Of a stretch of DNA of 48,959 nucleotides, positions 40,203 through 47,757 are shown piece by piece (the first letter of the stretch is position 1; each line of letters begins with the position of its first letter). The DNA comes from JBFXAF01 sp050184585 (lineage in GTDB: Bacteria; Pseudomonadota; Alphaproteobacteria; Rhizobiales; Rhizobiaceae), in NCBI GenBank assembly GCA_050184585.1, contig JBFXAF010000019.1:1-48959 (forward strand), given 5' to 3'. Under the pieces are notes generated by a model. That model was not told the DNA's origin and made no database searches. It worked only from the letters and a program-made list of their open reading frames with translations. Made by a program: the position numbers and the translations under genes.

Positions 40203-40837
40203 GCCCGCCCCCCGAACACCCTGTCCCAGGCAGTCACCGCCGCCTGTGCGCGGTCCTCGACCGCCTGCGGCGGGGCGCCCGGCTGGTAGAGGTTCGAGCC
40301 GAGGCCGAACAGCCTGACGCCGGCCGCCGCGAAGCCGGAGAAATCCTTCTCCGAAACGCCGCCGACCGCCGCGATGAGGGTCTCGCGGGGCAGAACGGCG
40401 CGGATTGCGGCGATGCCGCCCGCTCCCAAAGCGCTGGCCGGGAAGAACTTCAGCGCCGACGCACCGTGGCGCAGCGCCAGAAACGCCTCGGTGGCGGTGA
40501 ACACGCCGGGCATCGTCGCCATACCATGCCGGGCCGCCCGGTCGAGCACTGCGGGATCGACGTTCGGGCTGACCAGCAGGCGGCCACCGGCATCCGCCAG
40601 CCGGTCCACCTCGTCCGCGGTCAGCACGGTTCCGGCGCCGACCAGCGCGCTCCCGGGCAGCGCCCCGGCGATCGACGCGACGGAGCGGAACGGATCGGGC
40701 GAGTTGAGTGGCACCTCGATCGCGTCGATCCCCGCGCCGTGGATGGCCTGGGCGACCGCAACCGCCTCGTCGGCCCTGATGCCGCGAAGGATCGCGACGA
40801 GACCCCGCTTCAGGCCCGTAAGCAGCGCCGCACTCAT
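40199..40837 (-). CDS. dgoA: 2-dehydro-3-deoxy-6-phosphogalactonate aldolase
   Basis: It splits KDPGal to pyruvate and glyceraldehyde 3-phosphate. The 212-residue class I aldolase has the catalytic Glu41 in IEVPLNSPDPF and the Schiff-base Lys130 in SALKFFPAS. VGAGTVLTADEVDRL and LVSPNVDP are typical. The N-P-D-P segment after the Glu matches galactonate-type aldolases more than gluconate-type Eda. Coupled by overlap to dgoK upstream (ATGA) and the lactonase downstream. GGAGGGGGG lies before the ATG. Confidence 0.92.
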   Translation of the reverse strand: MSAALLTGLKRGLVAILRGIRADEAVAVAQAIHGAGIDAIEVPLNSPDPFRSVASIAGALPGSALVGAGTVLTADEVDRLADAGGRLLVSPNVDPAVLDRAARHGMATMPGVFTATEAFLALRHGASALKFFPASALGAGGIAAIRAVLPRETLIAAVGGVSEKDFSGFAAAGVRLFGLGSNLYQPGAPPQAVEDRAQAAVTAWDRVFGGRA

Positions 40838-41763
40838 GTCCACCCCCCTCCGATCAAGCCAGCTTGCCCTGCCGCGGCGAAGAGGCCACGCCGTACGGCC
40901 TCGTCCGCGTCGACGATCGAGTTTCCCATGCGGGCCGTGGCGAACGCGGCCGCGTAGAGGTCGGCGAGACGCCCGGAAGCGATCAGCGTGACTGTCCCGA
41001 CCGCGCCGAACAGGCGTAGCGCCGAGGCGATCTCGCCTCCGATCAGCAGGCCGGAGAGCAGGGATGCCGAGGCATCGGCGTCCTGGCCGTGGAGAAGCCC
41101 GCCGGCCCGCACCGCGAAGAGCGAGGGTCCGACGTCGCCGCTTGCCCCGATCCCGCGCCTCACCCCGTCGGCGAATGCCGGCGCAGCGGGGTCGACCGCG
41201 GCCGCCCCGTCGAGCGAATGTCTCAGGATCGTGTGCCCGGCGAGGGCCGCGTAGTGGTCGCCGGTGATGAATGTGCGGAAACCGGTCACCCGTCCGTCCC
41301 GGATCGAAACCCATTTGGAGTGGGTTCCAGGCAGGCAGGCCAGCGTGGGTTCCGATCCGAACGGTGCCGCCCCTGCGAGCTGGGTCTCCTCGCCACGCAT
41401 CACGTCGGGAGCGTGCGGGTCGCGTTGCGCCAGGCCCGGCACGATGCGGACGTCGCGATCGATGCCGGATACATGCACGGCTCCCCCGAGAACGGAGTCG
41501 AGCGGGCAGGGAACGTCGACATAGGGCGCCTCGATCCAACCCTGCCTTGCGCCGGCCATGCCGCAGATGATCGCCGGCAGGTCCGCCGCGGCGCCGAGTT
41601 CGCCGAGCATCCGCTCGAGCACCGCGCCGAAACCGGTCTCCCTCGCGGCCTCCATCCCCTCGGCCGAGCGCGTTCCGGCCAGCACGCCGCCGTCCCGGTC
41701 GAGCAGCCAGACACGCAGCGAGCTGGTGCCCCAGTCGACTGCGGCGACGACCGCTGACGTCAA
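40834..41763 (-). CDS. dgoK: 2-dehydro-3-deoxygalactonokinase
   Basis: It phosphorylates 2-keto-3-deoxygalactonate with ATP at C6. The 309-residue protein has AAVDWGTSSLRVWLLD at the N-terminus, the family segment ICGMAGARQGWIEAPY near 67, LPGTHSKWVSIRDG near 145 and FITGDHYAAL. The start is TTG at 41763, overlapping the SDR stop (TTGA), with GGGGGA upstream. It is followed directly by dgoA, the next step of the pathway. Confidence 0.92.
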   Translation of the reverse strand: MTSAVVAAVDWGTSSLRVWLLDRDGGVLAGTRSAEGMEAARETGFGAVLERMLGELGAAADLPAIICGMAGARQGWIEAPYVDVPCPLDSVLGGAVHVSGIDRDVRIVPGLAQRDPHAPDVMRGEETQLAGAAPFGSEPTLACLPGTHSKWVSIRDGRVTGFRTFITGDHYAALAGHTILRHSLDGAAAVDPAAPAFADGVRRGIGASGDVGPSLFAVRAGGLLHGQDADASASLLSGLLIGGEIASALRLFGAVGTVTLIASGRLADLYAAAFATARMGNSIVDADEAVRRGLFAAAGQAGLIGGGWT

Positions 41764-42527
41764 AGAAATCCCCCATCGACGATGAGTGTCTGGGCGGTCA
41801 GCATAGCCGAGCAGTCGGAGGCAAGGAACAGGCAGGTTCCGACGACGTCCTGTGGCTTCATGACCTGCCGGATCGACTGCTTGGCGACATGCGCGGCGAG
41901 GCTTTCGGGCGTCACCCATTTGTCGCGCTGGCGTTCGGTTATCACCCAGCCGGGCGCCAGGGCGTTCACCCTGATGCCGTGCCGTCCGAGCCGACCCGCG
42001 AGCCCCTTGGTCAGACCGATGATGGCGGCTTTCGCCGCGGTGTAGGACGGCATGTCCGGGTGGTTGATGAGAAATGAGGTCGAGGTGAAATTGATGATCG
42101 ACCCGCCGCCCGCCGCTATCATGCCGGGCACAACCGCCTGCGCCGTGAAGAAATGCGGCCTGAGGTTGATCGCCTGGTTGTCGTCCCAATAGTCGACGGT
42201 CACATCGGCAATGTCGTGCCTGTCGTCGATCGCGGCGTTGTTGATGAGCACCGTGATCGGCCCGTGGGCGACCGCCGCCCTGCCGATCGCGGCTTTCAGG
42301 GCTTCGACGTCACGCAGATCGACAGCGATGAAGAGCGGCCGCCGCCCCGCCTCACGCTCGAGCCGGTCGGCCAGCGCGATGCTTGGCGCCTCGGCGATGT
42401 CGACGAAGGCGACCTTGGACCCCTGTCGCAGGAAACCTTCCGTCAAGGCGGCGCCGATGCCCGACCCGCCTCCCGTGATCAGGACCGAAGCGCCGGCTAG
42501 GTCCGGAAACCGGGCTGAGGGCATCAT
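41760..42527 (-). CDS. SDR-family sugar dehydrogenase (probable galactose 1-dehydrogenase type)
   Basis: A 255-residue classical short-chain dehydrogenase. The NAD(P) motif TGGGSGIG is at about 19-26, NNAAIDDR near 95, the catalytic Ser in INFTSTSF and the Tyr-Lys pair in MPSYTAAKAAIIG near 155-160. The C-terminus ends with LTAQTLIVDGGFL. Because it is followed by lactonase, dgoK and dgoA, oxidation of D-galactose, or a related sugar such as D-fucose or L-arabinose, to a lactone is the likely role; the specificity is inferred from context. GGGAGACG precedes the paired ATGs at 42527 and 42524. A GntR-type palindrome lies 45 nt upstream. Confidence 0.82.
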   Translation of the reverse strand: MMPSARFPDLAGASVLITGGGSGIGAALTEGFLRQGSKVAFVDIAEAPSIALADRLEREAGRRPLFIAVDLRDVEALKAAIGRAAVAHGPITVLINNAAIDDRHDIADVTVDYWDDNQAINLRPHFFTAQAVVPGMIAAGGGSIINFTSTSFLINHPDMPSYTAAKAAIIGLTKGLAGRLGRHGIRVNALAPGWVITERQRDKWVTPESLAAHVAKQSIRQVMKPQDVVGTCLFLASDCSAMLTAQTLIVDGGFL

Positions 42528-42550
42528 GGCGTCGTCTCCCGTAGGCACGT

Positions 42551-42570
42551 CTTCCTGCCGCTTCCTGCCG
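42551..42570. repeat. Tandem 10-bp repeat in the sugar-operon promoter
   Basis: CTTCCTGCCG occurs twice in perfect tandem, directly beside the GntR-type palindrome at 42572-42590 and 24 nt before the SDR start. It may be part of the control region or a replication slip. Confidence 0.5.
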
Positions 42571-42571
42571 C

Positions 42572-42590
42572 GATCTGGTCGGACCAGATC
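42572..42590. promoter_or_regulatory. GntR/FadR-type operator of the sugar operon
   Basis: GATCTGGTC-G-GACCAGATC is a perfect 19-bp palindrome. Its centre TGGTCGGACCA fits the FadR-subfamily pattern T-N-G-T-N3-A-C-N-A. It sits 45 nt before the SDR start in the promoter region. DgoR-like repressors of galactonate genes belong to this subfamily; the regulator gene is not in the window. Confidence 0.65.
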
Positions 42591-42658
42591 GACGTCGCGT
42601 GATAGACGGTTTCGGGGGCTGATGTCACGCCGCCTGCGCGAGGCGCCGCGGCTTATCC

Positions 42659-44008
42659 TCAGACGGCGCGGATGCGCGTCGCGTCGCGAACGGCTTCGCG
42701 CAGGTAACCGAGGGTCCGGTCGGCGTCGACAGGCTTGCCGAAAAGGTAACCCTGACCACCGCCGCAGCCGAACTCGACAAGCTTGTCGGCCTGCTCCTCG
42801 TGCTCGATCCCTTCCGCCACGACATCCATGCCAAGCCCCTCGCACATGGCGAGTATGGCGCGGATGATGTGCTCGGACGGCTTGTCCTCGAGGATCGAGG
42901 AGACGAAGGCCCGGTCGATCTTCAGCTTGTCGAAGTGGAACTCGCGCAGCCGCCCGAGCGACGATTGCCCGGTGCCGAAATCGTCGAGCGATACGCGGAT
43001 ACCGCAACGGCGCAGGTCGTTGACGATCTTCTCCGCCGAGGACGGGTCGTTCATCAGGCCGGTTTCGGTGATCTCGATCTCGAGCCGGCGCGGGTCGAAG
43101 CCGGTGCGGTCGAGGATCGCCAGTATGTGCAGGCCGGTATTCTGGTCGACCAGCTGCGAGGGCGACAGGTTGAAGGAAAGGAACAGGTGATCGGGCCAGT
43201 TTCGCGCCGCTTCGGCCGCCTTGCGCAGCACCAGTTGCGACAGCGGGCCGATGATTCCGCGCTCCTCGGCGATCGGGATGAAGACGCCCGGCGATACGCT
43301 GCCGAGATCCCGGTCGTGCCACCGCGCCAGCGTCTCGAAGCCGATGACGTCCCTCGTCTTGAGGTCGACGATCGGCTGGAAATGCGGTTCGACCTCGCCG
43401 GCGGATACGGCTCGGCGGAGCGCCTGCTCGATTCGCGTGACGCGCTTGGCGGCCTCCTCCATCTCGCGGGTGTAGACGACGACCTTGCCGCGCCCGGAGC
43501 GCTTGGCCTGGTAGAGGGCGGTTTCCGCCTTGTTGACCAGGAGTTCGGTGGTCTCGTCGCCGGAATAGAACAGCGAGCACCCGACAGAGGCCGAGAGCCG
43601 CGCGGTGCGCTCGCCGACGTCATAGGGGGCCGACAGGATCTCGATCAGCATCTTGGCCTTCTCGGTGACGGCCTCCTCGCTGAACACCATGGGATAGAGG
43701 AAGGCGAATTCGTCCGCCCCGATGCGCGTCACCGCCGACTGGCCGTCCATGGCGGCGCGCAGGCGGAGCGCCACCTGGACGAGGATGTCGTCGCCGGCCT
43801 TGCGGCCAAAGAGATCGTTGATCGGCTTGAAGCCGTCGAGGTCGAGTATGCCGACGGCGAATGGCGCGGGATCATCCGCGCGGTCGGCGATCAACCGGTC
43901 GATCTTGTCGAAGAAGCGGCGCTGGTTGCCCAGGCCCGTCAGCGGATCGGTGAAAGCGAGATCCGTGCCGTCCTTCGAAAAACCGTCTGCGCCGGCCGGC
44001 CGATGCAT
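42659..44008 (-). CDS. GGDEF-EAL protein with degenerate GGDEF and variant EAL motif
   Basis: A 449-residue cytoplasmic c-di-GMP protein without membrane segments. The GGDEF domain (about 15-180) has RIGADEF at the active site, so cyclase activity is probably lost. The EAL domain (about 195-445) has ETL in place of EAL (IGFETLARW) but keeps the other metal and catalytic residues: FNLSPSQL, EITETGL, SLDDFGTGQSSL, KIDRAFV, AEGIEHEEQ and GQGYLFGKP. It therefore probably degrades c-di-GMP, with the GGDEF half perhaps sensing GTP. GGGAGAG precedes the ATG. A GntR-type palindrome and hairpins lie upstream. Confidence 0.88.
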   Translation of the reverse strand: MHRPAGADGFSKDGTDLAFTDPLTGLGNQRRFFDKIDRLIADRADDPAPFAVGILDLDGFKPINDLFGRKAGDDILVQVALRLRAAMDGQSAVTRIGADEFAFLYPMVFSEEAVTEKAKMLIEILSAPYDVGERTARLSASVGCSLFYSGDETTELLVNKAETALYQAKRSGRGKVVVYTREMEEAAKRVTRIEQALRRAVSAGEVEPHFQPIVDLKTRDVIGFETLARWHDRDLGSVSPGVFIPIAEERGIIGPLSQLVLRKAAEAARNWPDHLFLSFNLSPSQLVDQNTGLHILAILDRTGFDPRRLEIEITETGLMNDPSSAEKIVNDLRRCGIRVSLDDFGTGQSSLGRLREFHFDKLKIDRAFVSSILEDKPSEHIIRAILAMCEGLGMDVVAEGIEHEEQADKLVEFGCGGGQGYLFGKPVDADRTLGYLREAVRDATRIRAV

Positions 44009-44024
44009 CGCTCTCCCTGCCTTG

Positions 44025-44045
44025 TTCTTGCGTTGCAGGCAAGAA
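44025..44045 (-). promoter_or_regulatory. Hairpin in the leader of the GGDEF-EAL gene
   Basis: TTCTTGC and GCAAGAA form a perfect 7-bp stem around a 7-nt loop, 16 nt upstream of the ATG and just before the ribosome site. It could influence translation; no known riboswitch is recognised. Confidence 0.35.
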
Positions 44046-44089
44046 TGCCAGAAAAGGGTTTAGGAATAGTAATCTTCCATACCAGTCTT

Positions 44090-44120
44090 GACCCTGGTCG
44101 GACCAGCGGCCGCCAGGGTC
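44090..44120. promoter_or_regulatory. Second GntR-type palindrome nested in a larger inverted repeat
   Basis: CTGGTC-G-GACCAG (44094-44106) repeats the 13-bp core of the sugar-operon operator. Outside it GACCCTGG (44090-44097) and CCAGGGTC (44113-44120) form another exact 8-bp inverted repeat. It lies 86 nt before the GGDEF-EAL start. It may be an operator, or a hairpin terminating the upstream envelope operon. Confidence 0.5.
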
Positions 44121-44155
44121 GATCTAGAGTATAGGAGTGAATAGATTTCGACAGT

Positions 44156-45952
44156 CTAATGTATTGAATAGACGCGGAGCGCACCCGCGCCAGTGTCGAG
44201 CGGTCTGAGCCAGTCGGGGACGTCGCCGGCGACGACGCGCGCCAGCAGGCCGGTCGGCGCCCATTCGACGATTGCGGTCGTCTCGTCATTGCCGGGGCAG
44301 ACCGCGAGGAGCGTGGCGCCCCACCGCCGCATCGACTCGCGCGCCGCGTCCGGCGCTCCCATCAGCGCATCGAGTGCGGCGAGATTGCCGGCGATGTTGC
44401 GATGATACGGCCCGGCAAGCGTCCGATGCGGGGTGAAGCGCAGGATCGGCGCGCCGAGGTTGGAGATCGCCATCACCGACGCCGCCGGTCGCGCCGCGAG
44501 TTCGGCATAATCCGAACCGGACTGGCAGACCCCGGCTGGAGCGGCGGTTCGATCGGTCGGCCTCTCGGGCGCCAGCGCGTTGGCGGCGCCGGTCCAGACG
44601 GCGTTCACGGACACCAGCCAGGCCGCCGCCATTCCCAGCGACGCATGGCGTCCCCCGACCGCCGCCCTTTCGCGCCACACGCCGATCCAGGCCGCCAGCG
44701 GGGCGACGGCAAGCGGTATGGAGAAGATCGCGCCACGCACCTGCCAGACGCTCACAGCGATCGCGGCGGCAAGGAATGCGCCCGCGACCAGCGTCTCGCG
44801 GCGTGCGCCCTGGCGCAGCCCCAGCGCCACGATGATGAGGCCTATGAGGGGAGTCGCATAGTAGCCGGCGGCCATGAGCGGCGCGCCCTTCATGATGTCG
44901 GGCAGGCTTTGCGCCTCGGTCACCTGCTCGAGCCAATAGGTCTTCAGCCGCGGGTCGAGGGCGGCATAGGGGTCCGCCAGGCACTGCGGCATCAGCAGGA
45001 CGATGAGCCCGACGAGCGCCGCGGCCAGCGCCGCCATCGCTCCGACCCTGATGTGGAGCGGTGCGCGACCGAGCCAGTGGCCCAGCGCCGCAAGTCCGGA
45101 CCCGGCGACCGCGGCAAGCATGAAATGAACACCGGAGAAGGCGTCGCACGCGACCACGGTCCACGCGCCGGGCCCCACCGTTGCCACGAGTGTCGCCGCG
45201 CTTGCCAGCGCAAAGGCGAGCCCGAAGCCGATCGCCGTTGCTCGCCCCGACTCCCGCCCCCACAGGATCAGTCCGGCCGCCACGGCGCCGGCGACAGCCA
45301 CATAGGGCGACGCCTCCATGCCGACGCCGAGCATGAGCGCCGATGCAACGCCCGCCGCACCGCCCGCCGCGAAACCGCCCCTCATCAGCGCCGCGGCCGC
45401 GGCGAGCGTCAGCACGAGCTGGATGTTGTGATGATCGATCGCGCCCGGCGCGAAGATGGCGAGGAAATGCAGCGCCGCGCCGCCTACCACCAGTGCGGGA
45501 AGCAGGGCCGGCTCGCCGCCCAGCCGGCGCGCCAGGGTGAGGATCAGCCAGAGCGCCGCGGCGAAGAGCAACGCCGGCCAGGCCACCAGCGCGAATGCTT
45601 CGCCCGAGGACTGGCTGCCCGTGAGCAGCGTTCCGACGAGCACGAGAAAGGCGATCGGCGCGTCGACCAGACGCGACCAGTGCATGACGAAGCCACCCTC
45701 CGGACCCATGCGGTACTGCGTCAGGTCGTACCATGCCTGTCCCGCCAGCAGGTCGCGCACCTCGACAAGTCTGAGCAGGCTGTCGTTGTCGCCACCGAAC
45801 GCGTCGAGGGTCGGGAAGCCCTGCATTATATGGAAGACGAGCATGAAGGCCATGCCGGCCAGCGCCGCCAGGAGATTTCGGACGCCGGTGCGTCCGGCGG
45901 CACCCGAGGGGAGCGCGGCGATGCCCGTTCCGCTTGCGCCGACGCCGGTCAT
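44156..45952 (-). CDS. Large integral membrane protein, GT-C-like, of an envelope cassette
   Basis: A 598-residue protein with about eleven to twelve membrane segments. The N-terminal helix LAALAGMAFMLVFHI is followed by a long periplasmic loop with the acidic FGGDNDSLLRLVEVRDLL and TQYRMGPEGGFVMHWSRLVDAP, the layout of GT-C glycosyltransferases that use polyprenyl-phosphate sugars. A hydrophobic core runs to about residue 430, and the C-terminal 150 residues are soluble. Its ATG overlaps the GtrA stop (ATGA), so GT2, GtrA and this protein form a coupled unit. That combination resembles prophage- and chromosome-encoded systems that flip and attach a sugar to surface polymers. Specificity unknown. 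Confidence 0.75.
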   Translation of the reverse strand: MTGVGASGTGIAALPSGAAGRTGVRNLLAALAGMAFMLVFHIMQGFPTLDAFGGDNDSLLRLVEVRDLLAGQAWYDLTQYRMGPEGGFVMHWSRLVDAPIAFLVLVGTLLTGSQSSGEAFALVAWPALLFAAALWLILTLARRLGGEPALLPALVVGGAALHFLAIFAPGAIDHHNIQLVLTLAAAAALMRGGFAAGGAAGVASALMLGVGMEASPYVAVAGAVAAGLILWGRESGRATAIGFGLAFALASAATLVATVGPGAWTVVACDAFSGVHFMLAAVAGSGLAALGHWLGRAPLHIRVGAMAALAAALVGLIVLLMPQCLADPYAALDPRLKTYWLEQVTEAQSLPDIMKGAPLMAAGYYATPLIGLIIVALGLRQGARRETLVAGAFLAAAIAVSVWQVRGAIFSIPLAVAPLAAWIGVWRERAAVGGRHASLGMAAAWLVSVNAVWTGAANALAPERPTDRTAAPAGVCQSGSDYAELAARPAASVMAISNLGAPILRFTPHRTLAGPYHRNIAGNLAALDALMGAPDAARESMRRWGATLLAVCPGNDETTAIVEWAPTGLLARVVAGDVPDWLRPLDTGAGALRVYSIH

Positions 45953-46359
45953 GCCCCGGCCCCGGCGCGCCGGTCGGAGAACACCCAGCGGGAGGACAGC
46001 AGGTAGCTGGCCGCCGAGGCAAGCATCGTCGTCACCGCCGACATCGCGGGGGCCGACAGGTCGAGCAGCGCAACGGCCAGATGCGCGGTTGCGCCGGCGA
46101 GCAGCGCGCAGGCGACCTGCACGACGAGATAGCGGGGCAGCGCGGCGGAGTGGCTGTGGCTGCCGCCGAACGTCCAGCCGCGCTGTGCGCTGTACGCGAA
46201 CACGATGGCGATGCCGTAGGCCACGGCGCTGCCGGCGAATGGCGGCGCGCCCGCCGCTCGAAACAGCCAAGTCAGGGCAAAGAGGAGCAGCGCCGCGGCG
46301 CAGCCGACGATGACAAATCGGATCAGCCTGCGGCCGCGATGCGATCGGGCGCCGGTCAC
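45949..46359 (-). CDS. GtrA-family membrane protein (probable lipid-linked sugar flippase)
   Basis: A 136-residue protein with four membrane helices: FVIVGCAAALLLFALTWLF, AGSAVAYGIAIVFAYSAQR, LPRYLVVQVACALLAGATAHLAVALL and SAVTTMLASAASYLLSSRWVF. RFVIVG near the start, YSAQRGWTF in the middle and SRWVF at the end are GtrA hallmarks. GtrA proteins are thought to move undecaprenyl-phosphate sugars across the inner membrane. The start is GTG at 46359, overlapping the GT2 stop (GTGA). Confidence 0.85.
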   Translation of the reverse strand: MTGARSHRGRRLIRFVIVGCAAALLLFALTWLFRAAGAPPFAGSAVAYGIAIVFAYSAQRGWTFGGSHSHSAALPRYLVVQVACALLAGATAHLAVALLDLSAPAMSAVTTMLASAASYLLSSRWVFSDRRAGAGA

Positions 46360-47588
46360 GGCGTGGGCGCGGCGACCGTCGCCGCCTCCGCGGCCGCGCG
46401 CTGGCGTCGGACCGGGATTTCCAGGACACCGAGCAGGAAGGCCGAGAAGAAACCCTGGAGGCCTATGACCGCGAGGGTGAGACCAAGCACCGCGATACGC
46501 GGGATCTCCGAGTCGGTCAGGGCCCCGAATTCGAGCTTCGCCCACGAAAACAGCGCGTAGCCGAAGAACAGCAGCCCGGCGAGGAACAGGATGCCGGCAT
46601 TGAGCGCCATTCGGTCCGTGCTGATCCAGCCCCCCAGACGCTCCGACCGCGCATTGGCCGGCAGGATGCCGGTGATGTCGGCGTAGTAGCGCGACAGGAT
46701 GCCGAAGCTGATCAACTGCGTCCCGCCGACGATCATGAAGCACGCCGCGACGAATGTGTTGAGGTCGAGTTCCATGGTCGAATTGAGCTGGAGCGGTCCG
46801 AGGAACAGGATGAGCGCCAGGATCACGCCAAGCCCGCACAGCGACAGGCCCGGCACGATGAACAGCCATCGCGGATTGTACATCAGAAGGAACTTCAGGT
46901 GCCGCCATCCGTCGCGCCATGTCTTCAGGTGGGGCGGGCGGCTGCGGCCGTCGGGTTGCAATGTGGTCGGGACCTCCTCGATGCGAAGTCCCGCGAGCGC
47001 GGGGCGCACCACCATCTCGCTGGCGAACTCCATGCCTGTGGTTCGCAGGTCGAGGGCGCGGACCTTGTCGGCGACGAAGCCGCGCAGGCCACAATGAAAA
47101 TCCCTCGCCTCGATCCCGAAGAACAGCCTGCCGAGGAAGCTCAGGACAGGGTTGCCGAGATAGCGGTGCAGGAAGGGCATGGCGCCCGGCGCGATGCCGC
47201 CCCGGAAGCGATTTCCCATCACCAGGTCTGCGCCGGCGCGCAGCCGCGCCATGAATGCGTCGAGCGCCTCGAAATCGTAGGAATCGTCCGCGTCGCCCAT
47301 GATGACGTAGCGGCCGCGCGCCGCCGCGATTCCGCCCTGCAGCGCCGCGCCGTATCCCCTCTCCGAAACAGGCACGACACGCGCGCCGAGATCACGGGCG
47401 ATGGCTTGCGACCCGTCGGTGCTGCCATTGTCGGCGATGAGCACTTCGCCGACGATCCCCGACCGCTCCAGATACGCCATCGCCTTGCCGATGCAGACGG
47501 CCAGCGTCTCGGCCTCGTTGAGGCAGGGCATCAGGATCGTCAGTTCGAGCGGCGCGTCGTTTCGCGGGCGCGGCGGCATGGCGTTCAT
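46356..47588 (-). CDS. Glycosyltransferase family 2, polyprenyl-phosphate type with C-terminal membrane helices
   Basis: A 410-residue GT-A enzyme. The catalytic domain (about 15-230) has ILMPCLNEAETLAVCIGKAM, the VLIADNGSTDGSQ donor site and the metal-binding GDADDSYDFEAL. Four hydrophobic segments follow (LFIVPGLSLCGLGVILALIL, FVAACFMIVGGTQLI, GILFLAGLLFFGYALF and AVLGLTLAVIGLQGFFSAFLLG). This matches dolichol-phosphate-mannose/GtrB-like synthases that load a sugar on undecaprenyl phosphate. It is the first gene of the cassette with GtrA and the GT-C-like protein. GGAG precedes the ATG at 47588; a second ATG lies three codons on. Confidence 0.9.
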   Translation of the reverse strand: MNAMPPRPRNDAPLELTILMPCLNEAETLAVCIGKAMAYLERSGIVGEVLIADNGSTDGSQAIARDLGARVVPVSERGYGAALQGGIAAARGRYVIMGDADDSYDFEALDAFMARLRAGADLVMGNRFRGGIAPGAMPFLHRYLGNPVLSFLGRLFFGIEARDFHCGLRGFVADKVRALDLRTTGMEFASEMVVRPALAGLRIEEVPTTLQPDGRSRPPHLKTWRDGWRHLKFLLMYNPRWLFIVPGLSLCGLGVILALILFLGPLQLNSTMELDLNTFVAACFMIVGGTQLISFGILSRYYADITGILPANARSERLGGWISTDRMALNAGILFLAGLLFFGYALFSWAKLEFGALTDSEIPRIAVLGLTLAVIGLQGFFSAFLLGVLEIPVRRQRAAAEAATVAAPTP

Positions 47589-47757
47589 CGAAGCTCCATC
47601 ACCCGCATCTTTCGGTTTCGCCGGTGCGGCGGGCCGGATGCGGGCATCGTCCGGACCCTAAGGCGAAAAACCTTGGTGCGCCGTTAACGAATCCCCGGAT
47701 TGGCAGTGCGACGGCGAGTCGCTACATCGCTTGCGCGCAGTCGCGCCGGAGGAAACC

